From NCBI GenBank assembly GCA_948852945.1, contig CAQPBJ010000006.1, positions 1-64,000 of the forward strand: a DNA stretch of 64,000 bases, given 5' to 3'. The position numbers and the translations under genes are program-made. The notes under the pieces were generated by a model that was given only the letters and a program-made list of their open reading frames with translations, did no database searches and was not told where the DNA came from. The DNA comes from an uncultured Clostridia bacterium. GTDB lineage: Bacteria; Bacillota; Clostridia; TANB77; CAG-508. Positions 51,675-62,600 of the stretch are shown piece after piece. The stretch's first letter is position 1, and every line of letters begins with the position of its first letter.

Positions 51675-52822
51675 TGGATGTTATTACTATATTACAGATT
51701 GTTCTAGCAATATTAGTTTTTATAATTATGGCATTAATAGCGACATATGCATTAGTTATATACATGAACAAAAGAAAAGAAGAAGAGGAAGAAGAAGAAA
51801 CATTAGGCTTGCAAGATGAACAATTAAAAGATTTTAATGGAATGCCTAGAGAATCAATCTTTAAATTCATGGAATTTGATGAAGTAAAAGATAACATGAT
51901 TGTTAGAAAAAATAGAACACAGTATATAATGATTCTTCAATGCTCAGGTGTAAACTATGACTTAATGTCAGAAGATGAAAAAATAGCAGTAGAAGAAGGG
52001 TTCGTACAATTTTTAAATACATTAAGATTTCCAATACAACTATACATTCAAACAAGAAGCTTAAACTTAAGAGATATAGTTGATGAATATAAAGCAAAAG
52101 TATCTGCAATGGCACAAGAAATAGAAAAACTAAATGCCAAAATACAAGCAGCAAAAGAAACTAAAAATGAAAGACTTTTGCAAAAACTTCAATTTGAAAA
52201 AAGAAGAAAAGAAAGAGTTCTAGATTATGGTATGGATATTGCTGAATATGTTGCTAGAATGAGTTTAAACAAAAACGTATTACAGCAACGTACATATCTA
52301 GTGCTTTCTTATTATGCAAGTGAAGCAGGAGCAACACCAGAGGCAACACCAGATGAAATAGATAACTTATGTTTCTCAGAATTATATACAAGAGCACAAA
52401 CAGCTATGCGTTCTCTTGCTGCATCAGAAGTATCAAGTAAAATATTAAATTCTGAAGAAATCGCAGAATTACTATATATTGCATATAATAGAGACGATTC
52501 AGAATTGTTACAATTCTCTAAAGCTTTAGATGCACAATATGACGCATTATATTCAACAGGAAAAGATGTATTAGAAAAGAAACAAGAAAAACTAGATGCA
52601 CAAATAAATGAACAAGCATTAGAACTTGCTACAGAAAGCATAGTAAGAGCAGACAAATACAAACAGTTAGAAGAATTAAAAAGAGCCCAAGCAATAAAAG
52701 ATAGAGCAGGAGACTTAATAGATCAATATAAAGATCAAATGGATGAAGTAACATACAATGGAGCAAAAGAAGAAATAAAAAGAGCAAAAATAGAACCATT
52801 AGATAAAGAAAACCAAGGATAA
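51674..52822 (+). CDS. TraC-like/VirB4 N-terminal-domain protein
   Basis: A 382-residue protein. One membrane helix (about 6-28) and an acidic linker are followed by a part that reads like the N-terminal domain of VirB4/TraC proteins (FMEFDEVKDNMIVRKNRTQY, NYDLMSEDEKIAV, FVQFLNTLRFPIQLYIQTRS). The rest is helical coiled coil with a charged tail. There is no P-loop. The ATPase part of VirB4 is the next gene, so VirB4 is probably split in two here. The link to the PrgI-like gene is by a one-base overlap. Confidence 0.78.
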   Translation: MDVITILQIVLAILVFIIMALIATYALVIYMNKRKEEEEEEETLGLQDEQLKDFNGMPRESIFKFMEFDEVKDNMIVRKNRTQYIMILQCSGVNYDLMSEDEKIAVEEGFVQFLNTLRFPIQLYIQTRSLNLRDIVDEYKAKVSAMAQEIEKLNAKIQAAKETKNERLLQKLQFEKRRKERVLDYGMDIAEYVARMSLNKNVLQQRTYLVLSYYASEAGATPEATPDEIDNLCFSELYTRAQTAMRSLAASEVSSKILNSEEIAELLYIAYNRDDSELLQFSKALDAQYDALYSTGKDVLEKKQEKLDAQINEQALELATESIVRADKYKQLEELKRAQAIKDRAGDLIDQYKDQMDEVTYNGAKEEIKRAKIEPLDKENQG

Positions 52823-52834
52823 GGAGGATAGAAG

Positions 52835-54820
52835 ATGAAAAAAGACAAAAAAGGAAATAATCAAAATCTAGAAAAATCACAAGAAGAACTATTAACAGAG
52901 AAAAATGAACAAGAAGAACAAATAAGTTTTCTAGAAAAAAATAGAAAAGGATTAAAAGACCTTATAGCACCTGCAGGAATAGATGCTTCTAATCCAAATT
53001 ATTTACAAATTGCAGCAGGACGTACAAGATATGCAAGAAGTATGATAGTGTCAACAATCCCAAGAATGTGTACTTTTCCAGAATTCTTAAGAGGAATGTA
53101 TACTTTTGGTGATTTAAATGTATCAGTATTCATAAATCCAGTAAGTGAAAATACATCACAAACAGAGTTGAACAGAACAATTAATGAACTAGAATCAGAA
53201 AGAATCGTTGCATGGGATAGAGGAGATATCAACAGAGAAAGAATCCTAGCACAAAAAAGAGCTGAAGCCGAAGAATTAAGAGATCAAATTGCTGCAGGAT
53301 TTAATAAATTGTTTGATTCATCAATAGTATGCACATTATTTGCATATAGCTTAGAGGAATTAGAAAAATATACAGAATTATTATCAGCAGAAATGTCTAA
53401 AAACTTAATAGGAATGAAACCAGCATGGGCAATTCAAGATGAAGCTTTTAGAAGTAATATGCCATTTTTAGATAATAAAATTAAAAAAGTACATACATTT
53501 GATAGACGTTCAATGTCTACAGCATTTCCTTTCTTTACATCAGAGATAGGACACGAAAAAGGTATTCCTCTAGGCTTTAATAGACAAACAGGATTACCAA
53601 TCTTATTTGACAACTTTAGCCCAACATTAACAAACTATAACATGGTTATATTTGGTAAGTCAGGAGCTGGTAAAGGTGTTACTATAAAGACTTTAACAGC
53701 TAGATCTTCTGTATTAATGGGAATAGAAAGTTTAGCATTAGATGCAGAAGGTGAATATGGAGTAGTTGCAGAAGCTCTAGGAGGAGTAAATGTAATTATA
53801 AGTCCAAACTCAAAAACTATTATAAACTTATTTGATATAGAGCCAGAAATAGTAAAAGATGAAATAACAGGAAGAGAAAGAGTAGTACTTAATGTTGAAA
53901 ATAAAGTTGAAGACGTTACACAATCACTATTAACAATGGCTAGAGGTAGTACAAGAAGTAAAGAAGTAAACGAATTAACAAAACAAATTATTTCTGAATC
54001 AGTAGCAGAAGAATATGAAGCAATAGGTGTTAATGGAAACGTAGAAAGTCTTTACAGAACAGCTTCAGCAATGGTTAGAGATAAATTAGAAAAAGAGAAA
54101 AAAGACATGCCAACAATAGGAAGTTGGTATGCACGTATATTAAGAAAAGCAGAAGAAAACAAAAATCCAGACTATAGATTCCACTATAGTTATCTAATAA
54201 AAGTTATGAGACAATATGTTAGAGCTTATAACGGACAAATGGCATATTTTGATGGACAATCAACATTTGAATTATTAGACGGAATGCCATTTATAAACTT
54301 AGATATTTCTCAATTAGAAGAAAGATTTGCAAGACCTTTAGCACAACAAGTTCTTCTTTCTTGGATTTGGGAAAAATATGTTAAGAAAAATAGTGAAGAT
54401 AAATCAAAAGCTGCTAAAAAAAGAGTTCTTATTGACGAAGCTTGGATGTTGCTTCCATACCCAGAAGCAGTAGATTTCTTAAATACAATGGCTAGACGTG
54501 CTAGAAAAAGAAACGTATCACTAGCAGTTATGTCACAAAGATTCCAAGACTTTTATGAGAAAAAAGAAGTTGAAGCAGTTCTTACATCTTCAGATACAAA
54601 GCTATTCTTAGCACAAGATAAATCAGAAATACAATATATTAAAAAAGTATTTAAACTAAGCGATGGAGAAGCATACTTCTTAACAACATGTCAAAGAGGA
54701 GAAGGACTATTAAAAGTTGGAGAAGATACAGCTATAATAGCAATTCAACCAACTAAAAAAGAATTTGAATTCATAGAAACAAATATGAATAAATTAGCTA
54801 CGTTACAATCAGAAAACTAA
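52835..54820 (+). CDS. virB4: VirB4/TraE-like T4SS ATPase
   Basis: A 661-residue ATPase that powers assembly of the secretion channel. Walker A is GKSGAGKG at 274-281, with Gly where Ser or Thr is normal, and Walker B is RVLIDEAWMLL near residue 530. The helicase-like end has MSQRFQDFY and FLAQDKSEIQYI, typical VirB4 motifs. The N-terminus lacks the usual front domain, which is found in the upstream product. AGGAGG lies before ATG 52835. Confidence 0.92.
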   Translation: MKKDKKGNNQNLEKSQEELLTEKNEQEEQISFLEKNRKGLKDLIAPAGIDASNPNYLQIAAGRTRYARSMIVSTIPRMCTFPEFLRGMYTFGDLNVSVFINPVSENTSQTELNRTINELESERIVAWDRGDINRERILAQKRAEAEELRDQIAAGFNKLFDSSIVCTLFAYSLEELEKYTELLSAEMSKNLIGMKPAWAIQDEAFRSNMPFLDNKIKKVHTFDRRSMSTAFPFFTSEIGHEKGIPLGFNRQTGLPILFDNFSPTLTNYNMVIFGKSGAGKGVTIKTLTARSSVLMGIESLALDAEGEYGVVAEALGGVNVIISPNSKTIINLFDIEPEIVKDEITGRERVVLNVENKVEDVTQSLLTMARGSTRSKEVNELTKQIISESVAEEYEAIGVNGNVESLYRTASAMVRDKLEKEKKDMPTIGSWYARILRKAEENKNPDYRFHYSYLIKVMRQYVRAYNGQMAYFDGQSTFELLDGMPFINLDISQLEERFARPLAQQVLLSWIWEKYVKKNSEDKSKAAKKRVLIDEAWMLLPYPEAVDFLNTMARRARKRNVSLAVMSQRFQDFYEKKEVEAVLTSSDTKLFLAQDKSEIQYIKKVFKLSDGEAYFLTTCQRGEGLLKVGEDTAIIAIQPTKKEFEFIETNMNKLATLQSEN

Positions 54821-54834
54821 TAAAAGGAGAATAT

Positions 54835-56083
54835 ATGAAAACTAAGCTAATAGGAATTATAATATTTGTATTATTGTGTAATGCAATAATACCTAATTTC
54901 ATATATGCTACCGATATAGAGTTTGATATTAATACACAAACTATGGAAGACATGAACTATAGCGAATCATCATGGGAAAAATATAAAGAAGACGGAAAAG
55001 CAGATATAAACGCAGCAGCAGGAAGGAAGACAAAAGAAATAAGAGAAACATTCTCATTAGGCGCAGGACTTGCATCAGCTGTTGGAGGTCTTATAATGGG
55101 ACCAGTAGTTATGATATCAGCATTAATGACTATAACAGCAAGAGGATCAAATGTGTTAATAAATAGAGATGGATCTGCAGTAACTAATAGCAATTTAATT
55201 AATATATTCGATTGGGGAAATATATTAATCAACTGGTACACAATTGAAGATACGGTATTTGGAACAATAGATTTATTTAATGCAGATTATTTCATGACAA
55301 CTTCTGGAATAAAAAGTGAAGCAAATATAGCACTAAAAGAATCTGTTGCTAAATGGTACTATATATTAAGCACATTAGCAGTACTTATTAACTTGCTAGT
55401 TTTAATATATATAGGAATAAAAATGGCTTTATCAACAATAGCATCAGCTATTGCTAAATATAAAGAAATGCTAAAAGATTGGCTAGTAAGTATGATATTA
55501 ATATTTACAATACCATATATACTAGGTTTCATAAATTTATTATGCAGTGGTTTTGTAGATTTAATGTGTATAATAAAAGGAAACCTAATAAGCAGACGGT
55601 TTCGAACAAAGCATATTATGGCAATCACTTAATTTATTAAATATAGTATCAGGATGGTCATATGTTGCAACAGTACTTATGTATTTATTGCTAACATTCT
55701 ACCAAATAAAATTTTTCTTATTATATATAAACAGATTATTAGCAATGGGATTTTTAATAGTAATATCACCTATCATGTCAGCAACATATTCAATAAATAA
55801 AACAAAAATATCAGGAAAAGGTGGCAAATCTAAAATATTTTCACAATGGTTTAGAGAATATTGCGTAAACGCCACACTTCAACCATTACATGCAGCTATA
55901 TATTTAGTATTTATAGTATCAGCAAATGAAATATTTGCTGTAGCACCATTATTAGCAGTAGTATTCTTTGCAACTCTATCTAGAGCGGAAAGAATAGTTA
56001 AAAATATATTAGGAATGAGAAAGATGTCATCAATTCACTCAATGTCATCATATTTACCAGCAAAAAAGTTAGTAAAAGACTAA
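54835..56083 (+). pseudogene. VirB6/TrbL-like T4SS membrane protein, split by a frameshift
   Basis: The first ORF (54835-55632, 265 residues) starts with a signal peptide and enters a set of membrane helices, then shifts at about 55595 into a tail without meaning. The second frame continues from the same point (DGFEQSILWQSLNLLNIVSG and on) to a stop at 56081-56083. Read together they give about 415 residues that align with the next gene, including INRLLAMGFLIVISPIMSAT against the paralogue's LKRMLTIGFLIIISPLITIT. No homopolymer is at the junction, so this is either a mutation or a one-base error. Confidence 0.8.
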
Positions 56084-56108
56084 AATAAATAAAATTAGGA
56101 GAATAGGG

Positions 56109-58040
56109 ATGAAAAAAAAGCTACAAAAGCTATTATGGATAATAATAGTAACATTAACAATCACTAACATGTTATGTGCAACTGTATCACAAGCAACTCA
56201 GCAAGGAACCTCACAAACAGTCATCAATACAGTGGGAACTCCAGAAGAAGATAACATACTATCAGGAATATTTGGTGGAATAGGTTGGCTTATAGATGGA
56301 ATAGTAGGAATAATAAGTAAAATAATTCAAATACCACTTTTACTAATTGGTATGGGAATACAAGGTATACTTACAGGAATAGCCACTATAGAAGGAAGCA
56401 CAATACAAGGTTTTATAACACCTGATGATATATTCTTTAATAGAGTAGGACTAACAAATATAAACTTTTTTGACTTAGGACGTCCAAATAGTGTTGTATA
56501 TGTAATAAGAACTAATATTGCTACATGGTATTACATATTACAAATATTAGCGATAATAATTTTATTAGTAGTTTTAATATATGTAGGAATCAGAATGGCA
56601 ATATCAACAGTAGCTTCAGATCAAGCTAAGTATAAAAAAATGTTAACAGATTGGGCAATGAGCTTTGCGTTACTATTCTTTTTAGGATATATCATAATGT
56701 TTACACTAGAGGCTAATAATGCATTAGTAGATATGCTTGGACAAGCAAGTAGAGTAACCATAGGAAACGGTGTAGTAACACAATTAGCTTTAGATATAGT
56801 AACAGGAGGAGCAACAAAATCGTGGGCAGCCTTTATAGTATATTTTGCATTAATAGGTATGACAACAGCATTTTTATTAGCATATCTAAAACGTATGCTA
56901 ACAATAGGATTTTTAATAATAATATCACCATTAATAACAATAACATACTCAATAGATAAAATGAAAGATGGTCAAGCGCAAGCTTTAAATACATGGCTAA
57001 GAGAGTTTATGTTTGGAGTATTGATACAACCATTCCATATAATAATATATCTAGTATTTGTTTCAACAACATTAGATTTATTAAGCACAGGTCCATCATT
57101 AGCAAAGATGTTTTTAGCAATAATAACTATGGGATTTATTTGGACAGCAGAAAAAATAGTAAAAGAAATCTTTGGACTAAAGAATGCAACAAGTATGGGA
57201 GAGACGCTAGCTGCAATGGGAATAGTAAGAGAAATAGGAAATGCAGCAAGCAAAGCTGCCAAAACAGCAGCTTCAGCAGGAGGCAAAGTAGCATCTAGAA
57301 CAAAATTTGGACAAAATATTCAACAAAAAATTGGAAATACAAAACTTGGACAAACTTATCAAAGAATTGCTAACAATCCAAATAACTCAAAAATGTTAGA
57401 TATGGGAAAGAAAATTATAAAAACAACAGGTGCTGTTGGTGTAGGAGCAGCAGCGTTTGGATTTGAAATGGGAGCAAATACACCAGCCCATGCAGCACAA
57501 GCAGGAGTAGAAGGTTATAAGGTAGGAAAAGCATTATTCAACCCAGATCCAAATGTAGATGGAAGCCCACAACAAATACAATTAAAAGAACAAGATTTAA
57601 AACGATTTGCAGATTTAATAGCTCAAAATAATAATTTCAGTTTTGCAGATTATAATAATGGAAACACAGCCAATAAAAATAATTTAAAAGCATATGTTCA
57701 ATCCCTAATTGGGGCTAATATGAATCATTTAAATAATGATATTCAAAGGGCCTTAGCAAATTTAACAAGAGCAAATCCAACAGATTACAATACTACTACA
57801 GCCGCAGGAAATCAACATTTATTAGATTTACAAAATGCAGCATTAGATCCAAATTTAGACTTTACAGACCCATCAACAAATCCACTAGGACGTGCATGGA
57901 CTCAAGAAGAACAAGATGTTATAACAGCGATACAAGTTAAAAACTTAGCAGGAGCTGTAAATGATGCACATAAACAATATCAATCAGCTGGAAGACAAAA
58001 TCCATCACAAGATGTAGATTCATTCATAGATAGCCTATAA
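56109..58040 (+). CDS. VirB6/TrbL-like T4SS membrane protein
   Basis: A 643-residue polytopic protein of the TrbL/VirB6 type, which forms the inner-membrane pore. A signal peptide (about 1-30), six or more helices (about 48-345) and a hydrophilic C-terminal part of about 270 residues rich in Ala, Asn and Gln. The core LKRMLTIGFLIIISPLITIT and TWLREFMFGVLIQPFHIIIY are shared with the frameshifted upstream gene. AGGAG precedes the ATG. Confidence 0.88.
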   Translation: MKKKLQKLLWIIIVTLTITNMLCATVSQATQQGTSQTVINTVGTPEEDNILSGIFGGIGWLIDGIVGIISKIIQIPLLLIGMGIQGILTGIATIEGSTIQGFITPDDIFFNRVGLTNINFFDLGRPNSVVYVIRTNIATWYYILQILAIIILLVVLIYVGIRMAISTVASDQAKYKKMLTDWAMSFALLFFLGYIIMFTLEANNALVDMLGQASRVTIGNGVVTQLALDIVTGGATKSWAAFIVYFALIGMTTAFLLAYLKRMLTIGFLIIISPLITITYSIDKMKDGQAQALNTWLREFMFGVLIQPFHIIIYLVFVSTTLDLLSTGPSLAKMFLAIITMGFIWTAEKIVKEIFGLKNATSMGETLAAMGIVREIGNAASKAAKTAASAGGKVASRTKFGQNIQQKIGNTKLGQTYQRIANNPNNSKMLDMGKKIIKTTGAVGVGAAAFGFEMGANTPAHAAQAGVEGYKVGKALFNPDPNVDGSPQQIQLKEQDLKRFADLIAQNNNFSFADYNNGNTANKNNLKAYVQSLIGANMNHLNNDIQRALANLTRANPTDYNTTTAAGNQHLLDLQNAALDPNLDFTDPSTNPLGRAWTQEEQDVITAIQVKNLAGAVNDAHKQYQSAGRQNPSQDVDSFIDSL

Positions 58041-58055
58041 AAGGATAATAGGGAG

Positions 58056-58631
58056 ATGAGTAATATAAAAAAGAAAAATAATAATCAAAAATACATAGCA
58101 ATCATGGTTATATCTTTTATAATCATGATTGCTGCTGTCGTATTAATAGTAATATTAATAGCAAAACCTAAAAATAAAGATAAAAATGAAAATATACAAG
58201 CAAATCAACCATTAACTGAAGAAGAAATAGAAGCACAAGAAAAAGATGAAATAAAAAGCATGCCAGAAAGCAAAAGAATGAAAAGATATATAGGTATGTT
58301 TTTTGAAGATATAGAAGAAGGTAAATATAATAATGCATATTCTGTATTAAATGAAGATTTCAAAAATAATTATTTTCCAAGACTAGAAGACTTTGAAGAA
58401 TATGCAAAAAAATATTTTAATTCAGATACAATAGCAATAACATATGACAATGTAGAAAGATTAGGCAATAATAAAACAGGAAATATGTATGTTATATGGA
58501 CAACCATAACAGATATATTTATGCCAAAACTAGAAGATGATGAAAAAATAGAGCAAACTAATTTTGTCATCATTGAAAAAAATTACAATGATTATGAAAT
58601 GTCATTTAGTGTAAAAACAGATGAGGAATAG
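58056..58631 (+). CDS. VirB8-like T4SS protein 1 (NTF2-like fold)
   Basis: A 191-residue protein with a short basic cytoplasmic N-terminus, one membrane helix (about 13-36), and an outer domain with the helical start RMKRYIGMFFEDIEEGKYNN AYSVL then strands, like the NTF2-like fold of VirB8 and TcpC. The same pattern is in the next gene. Such proteins connect inner and outer parts of the channel. The fold is predicted from the pattern only. Confidence 0.65.
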   Translation: MSNIKKKNNNQKYIAIMVISFIIMIAAVVLIVILIAKPKNKDKNENIQANQPLTEEEIEAQEKDEIKSMPESKRMKRYIGMFFEDIEEGKYNNAYSVLNEDFKNNYFPRLEDFEEYAKKYFNSDTIAITYDNVERLGNNKTGNMYVIWTTITDIFMPKLEDDEKIEQTNFVIIEKNYNDYEMSFSVKTDEE

Positions 58632-58639
58632 GAGGAAAA

Positions 58640-59587
58640 ATGTTCTTAAAACTAAGATTACAAGTTAGAAATTTTTTCAAAAAGTACAAAAATAAAATAT
58701 TCATTGTGATAGTTATATGGGTTGCAATCCTAATAATTAATTATTTATTAGGGCAAAAAAAAGAGCCACAAGTACTAAACACAACGTATACACCTCATAA
58801 TGTAGTACTATTAAGTGACACAAAAGTTCCAGAAAAATTACAAAATCCAATAGAAGATTTGATAGAAGACTATGTAAATAAGTGTAATAATAAAGATTAT
58901 AAAGGAGCATATGCACTATTAACAGAAGATTGCAAAAATCATGCATTTAATAATTCTCTAGAAGAATTTACAACATATGCAAGTTCAATTTTCCCAGAAA
59001 AAAAGAGATATAGTATTCAAAATTATTCAAATATCGGAAATCAATACATATATAATTTAAAATTAATAAATGACATTATTACAACAGGATTAACAGATGA
59101 AACATATGCTTACTATGAAGAAAAAATAGCTATAAAACAAGAAAATGACGAACTAAAATTATCAGTTAATGATTATATGAGTTCAAAAGAACTAAAAAAT
59201 GTAGCAGAAGACGATTATTTAAAAATAAGAATAGAAACAAAAGAACAATACTATGACCATGAAACATATACAATTAGAGCAACAAATAAAACAGATAAAA
59301 ATGTTGTAATATTTGATGGAGTAGCAGGAAAAGAAATGTATTTGATTTCTGGAACAGATCAAAGAGCCCCATCAGTAGTTGATTCAAAATTAATGTTAAT
59401 ACCTGGCGAGACAAAAACAATAAAAGCAACTTTTTCTAAATATTATGATGAGCAAGTACCAGCAGACCACATAATTTTTAATAAAATAAGAATAATGACA
59501 GATGAATATACAGGAGAGGAAGAAACAGAAGAAGAACAATTAAAAAAAGCAAGTAGAGTATACAGTATAAATGCATCAATACAATAA
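58640..59587 (+). CDS. VirB8-like T4SS protein 2 (NTF2-like fold plus C-terminal domain)
   Basis: A 315-residue protein with the same N-terminal plan: basic start, membrane helix (about 20-37), NTF2-like part (IEDLIEDYVNKCNNKDYKGA YALL) and then an extra C-terminal beta-rich domain of about 120 residues (about 190-315, containing TYTIRATNKTDKNVVIFDGV) that may be immunoglobulin-like. AGGAGG stands before the ATG. It forms, with the previous gene, a tandem pair of related channel proteins. Confidence 0.65.
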   Translation: MFLKLRLQVRNFFKKYKNKIFIVIVIWVAILIINYLLGQKKEPQVLNTTYTPHNVVLLSDTKVPEKLQNPIEDLIEDYVNKCNNKDYKGAYALLTEDCKNHAFNNSLEEFTTYASSIFPEKKRYSIQNYSNIGNQYIYNLKLINDIITTGLTDETYAYYEEKIAIKQENDELKLSVNDYMSSKELKNVAEDDYLKIRIETKEQYYDHETYTIRATNKTDKNVVIFDGVAGKEMYLISGTDQRAPSVVDSKLMLIPGETKTIKATFSKYYDEQVPADHIIFNKIRIMTDEYTGEEETEEEQLKKASRVYSINASIQ

Positions 59588-59644
59588 AAAGAAAAGAGGT
59601 GAGAACTGTGCGGAGAAGACGATGAAGAAGTAAAAAGAAGAGCA

Positions 59645-62600
59645 ATGGAAGAGCAAGATCAAGAAGAAGAACAAATGGCAGAACAAGATGAAGAAGATGA
59701 TGCAAATGATGAAAATAGTGCTGGAAATAAATTTTCACATTCACTAGACGATGATGAAGATGAAGAATCTGAAGACAATGACAAAGCAAAGAAAAAGAAA
59801 AAAGATAATGATGACGACAAAGATGATGAAGATGAAGATGATGACAAAAAGGATAAAGATGACGAAGATAAAGATGGAGAAAAAGATGAAGGTGATGATG
59901 CAGCAGAAGAACTAGACGATTCATCTGAAAAATTTGACGATGCAGCAGACGATAATCATGAAAATCCAAATGATACACCTGATTATAATCCAAATCCAGA
60001 TGCTGACCCTGATAAAGAAAATACACAAAACCCAGATGAAGAACCGGGGAATGCAGAATCAGAAAATCCTTCAGAAGAAGGAGGTTCAAATAAACCAGAT
60101 ACTGGAGATGATTTAGATTCTGGGGCAGGAGAAGGTACAAATGCAGGAGAAGCAGGTACAGGAGGAGAGGTTGAAGCCGGAGCAGAAGCAGGTACAGAAG
60201 CTGCAGAAACAGCTGGAGCAGAAGCAGAAGCAGCAGGCGCAAGTGCAGAAGCAAGTGCTGCAGGAGGAGAAGCAGCTGCAGCAGGTGCAGAAACTGCAAT
60301 TGTAGGAGCTGAAACAGCAGCTGCTGGAGCAGGAACAGCGGCTGCAGGAACAGCTGGAGGAGCAGCTGCAGGTGGAGCTGTAGCAGCAGGTCCGGTTATA
60401 TTAATAGTACTAGTTGTCATATTGATTATAATAATTGTTATAGGTGTAGCAGGCTTCTTTACAACAATGCCACAGTTCTTATGGAATAGATTAAAAGAAT
60501 TTGCACTAAGTCTATGGGATGGTGTTGAAGGATACTTTATAGGAATGGACGATGCAGGAGTAAATAAAGATGATATAGTAGTTGCAGCACAATATTTATA
60601 TGATATGGGATATGACTTAGTTGGAATGGGATTTGCAGAAAGTGTAGAAATATCAGGTCAACCAGATGAAAACGGAAATAAAATTGAACCGACAGAAGAA
60701 TATCCAGAAAATGCAATTATATCAATCAATGCACCATATTTAAGATCATATTTAGTAGCAGAAAATAGAACATATTTAATAAATAACTATACATTCAATT
60801 TAAAAGATTTTGCAACGAGCTTCTTTAATGGAGAATTTTTCTCAGACGATGGAACATCTGCCTGGGGGACAGGATTAATAAACCTAGAAGATGGATTAAT
60901 AGCAAAACTAGGAATGCCACTAAGAGGAGTTAGATTAGGTGATTGGAATTTAGGAGAAGCACTAGAAGGTGTAAAAATTATGAGAGATTCCAATCAAATG
61001 AGAATTAGACGTTTAAACTTAGAGTTAGCATTTTGGAATTCACATTTTGATTATACATATTATAGCTTAGAAGGTTGGTCAGGAAGATATGGTAAACCAT
61101 TTGAATTAATGGTAACTTTACATGTAGCAACAATGGCACCAGATTTAGTAAAAGAATTTGCCTTAAATAAAGACTTAGATGCAAAAGTAAATATAAAGTT
61201 AACAGATAAAACGAACATAAGTGGAGAAATATATGTTGATGGAGAATCGATAACAGACATTGTAGATTTAGGAACATATTCAGAAGATACAATAGAATGG
61301 TTAGAAGATCAACAAAGTAGATATGCAGAAGAAATAAAGACATCAATGCCATATATATCAAGTGTAACAAATCACTGGTTTAGAAATGTATACTTCGAAG
61401 GAACTGATTCAATAGATGCATCAGGAGATAAAATTGGTTCAGTAGAAATAGGAGTAGATGATGATGCAGATGGCTTGGAAGATTATAATGAAGCAACAGG
61501 AGTTAAAACACAAAAAACAAGAAGACTATCAAGTGATGATAATGTATATAAATCTGGAGAAGACGTATCAATAGAAATGAGTTTTATAAATGATGAAGTC
61601 CCAGCAGAATTAGAAGGAAAATCAATAACAATAAAAGGTTCAATTGAAGATGGAATGACACAAACAAAAGATGCAGTAAGAGGAGTTACAAACGAAGAAA
61701 CTAAAAAAATATTTGGAGAACAATATTATATATATGATGGAACAGTAGAAAGAGCAAAAGCTATTCAAGAAGCAAGACGAGGAGCAAATAATGGAGTTAA
61801 AAAAGAAAAAGTTAACTTCACAAAAGATTCTTTGCAAGCATTTTCAATATTAGAAGGAAGCGATACATTAGATGCACAGTTTATTTATAGAGACTTAAAA
61901 GAATTAGTAATTGAATTAGGATATTTCGAAAGAGAAGATTTTTACGAAATAGAAAAACAAGTATTAGAATGGCCAGTACCAGAATATATTCCAGCAGAAT
62001 GGCCACATAAAGAAATAGAAAAACAAGTTATAGAATATGGAAGCATCATTGCATGTGACGAAACAATAGCAGCATCATTAGGAATATCTTTATCAGATCT
62101 ACAAAAATTAACAGGAACAGAAGAAAAAGAAGATGAAGAAGAGCAATTAGACGATGAACTAGATATGCTAAAAGGATTAGTATTTATTGGAGATGACTAT
62201 ATAGCAGGATTAAAAGAAAATGTTAATATAGAAGATGCTAAATTCTATTGTGAAAGAGGTACAGGACCACAATATTGGTTAGACCACATAGCTGAACTAC
62301 CAGAAGGAATAGGTACAGTTGTAATTGCAACAGGTTCAAATGATCCTAAAAATTATGAATCAATGAAAGGATTAATAGATGCATTAGATGAAAAATATGA
62401 GAATATACAAATGTATATAGTTGAAGTAATGCATGTATCGCATAATCACGGAGATGCAGATGCGTATAATAAACTAATTGATACATATAATTCACATGTA
62501 AGAAATAAATGTAAAATACAACCAAATGCAACATTTATAGATGCATCACTAGGATTTATAGCAAATGGATATCTAACAAATCCTGATCATACAGGAAGAT

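Noticed and set aside
56993..57298. A second plus-strand frame of 101 codons inside the VirB6-like gene
   Set aside because: Out-of-frame overlap with a strongly supported gene; no start site and no recognisable sequence.
59478..60420. Long minus-strand open frames, Leu-rich (59478-60299) and Ala/Pro-rich (59983-60420)
   Set aside because: They are antisense to the Asp/Glu-rich and Gly/Ala-rich parts of the large plus-strand gene; the low-complexity codons create the open frames. No ribosome site or domain.
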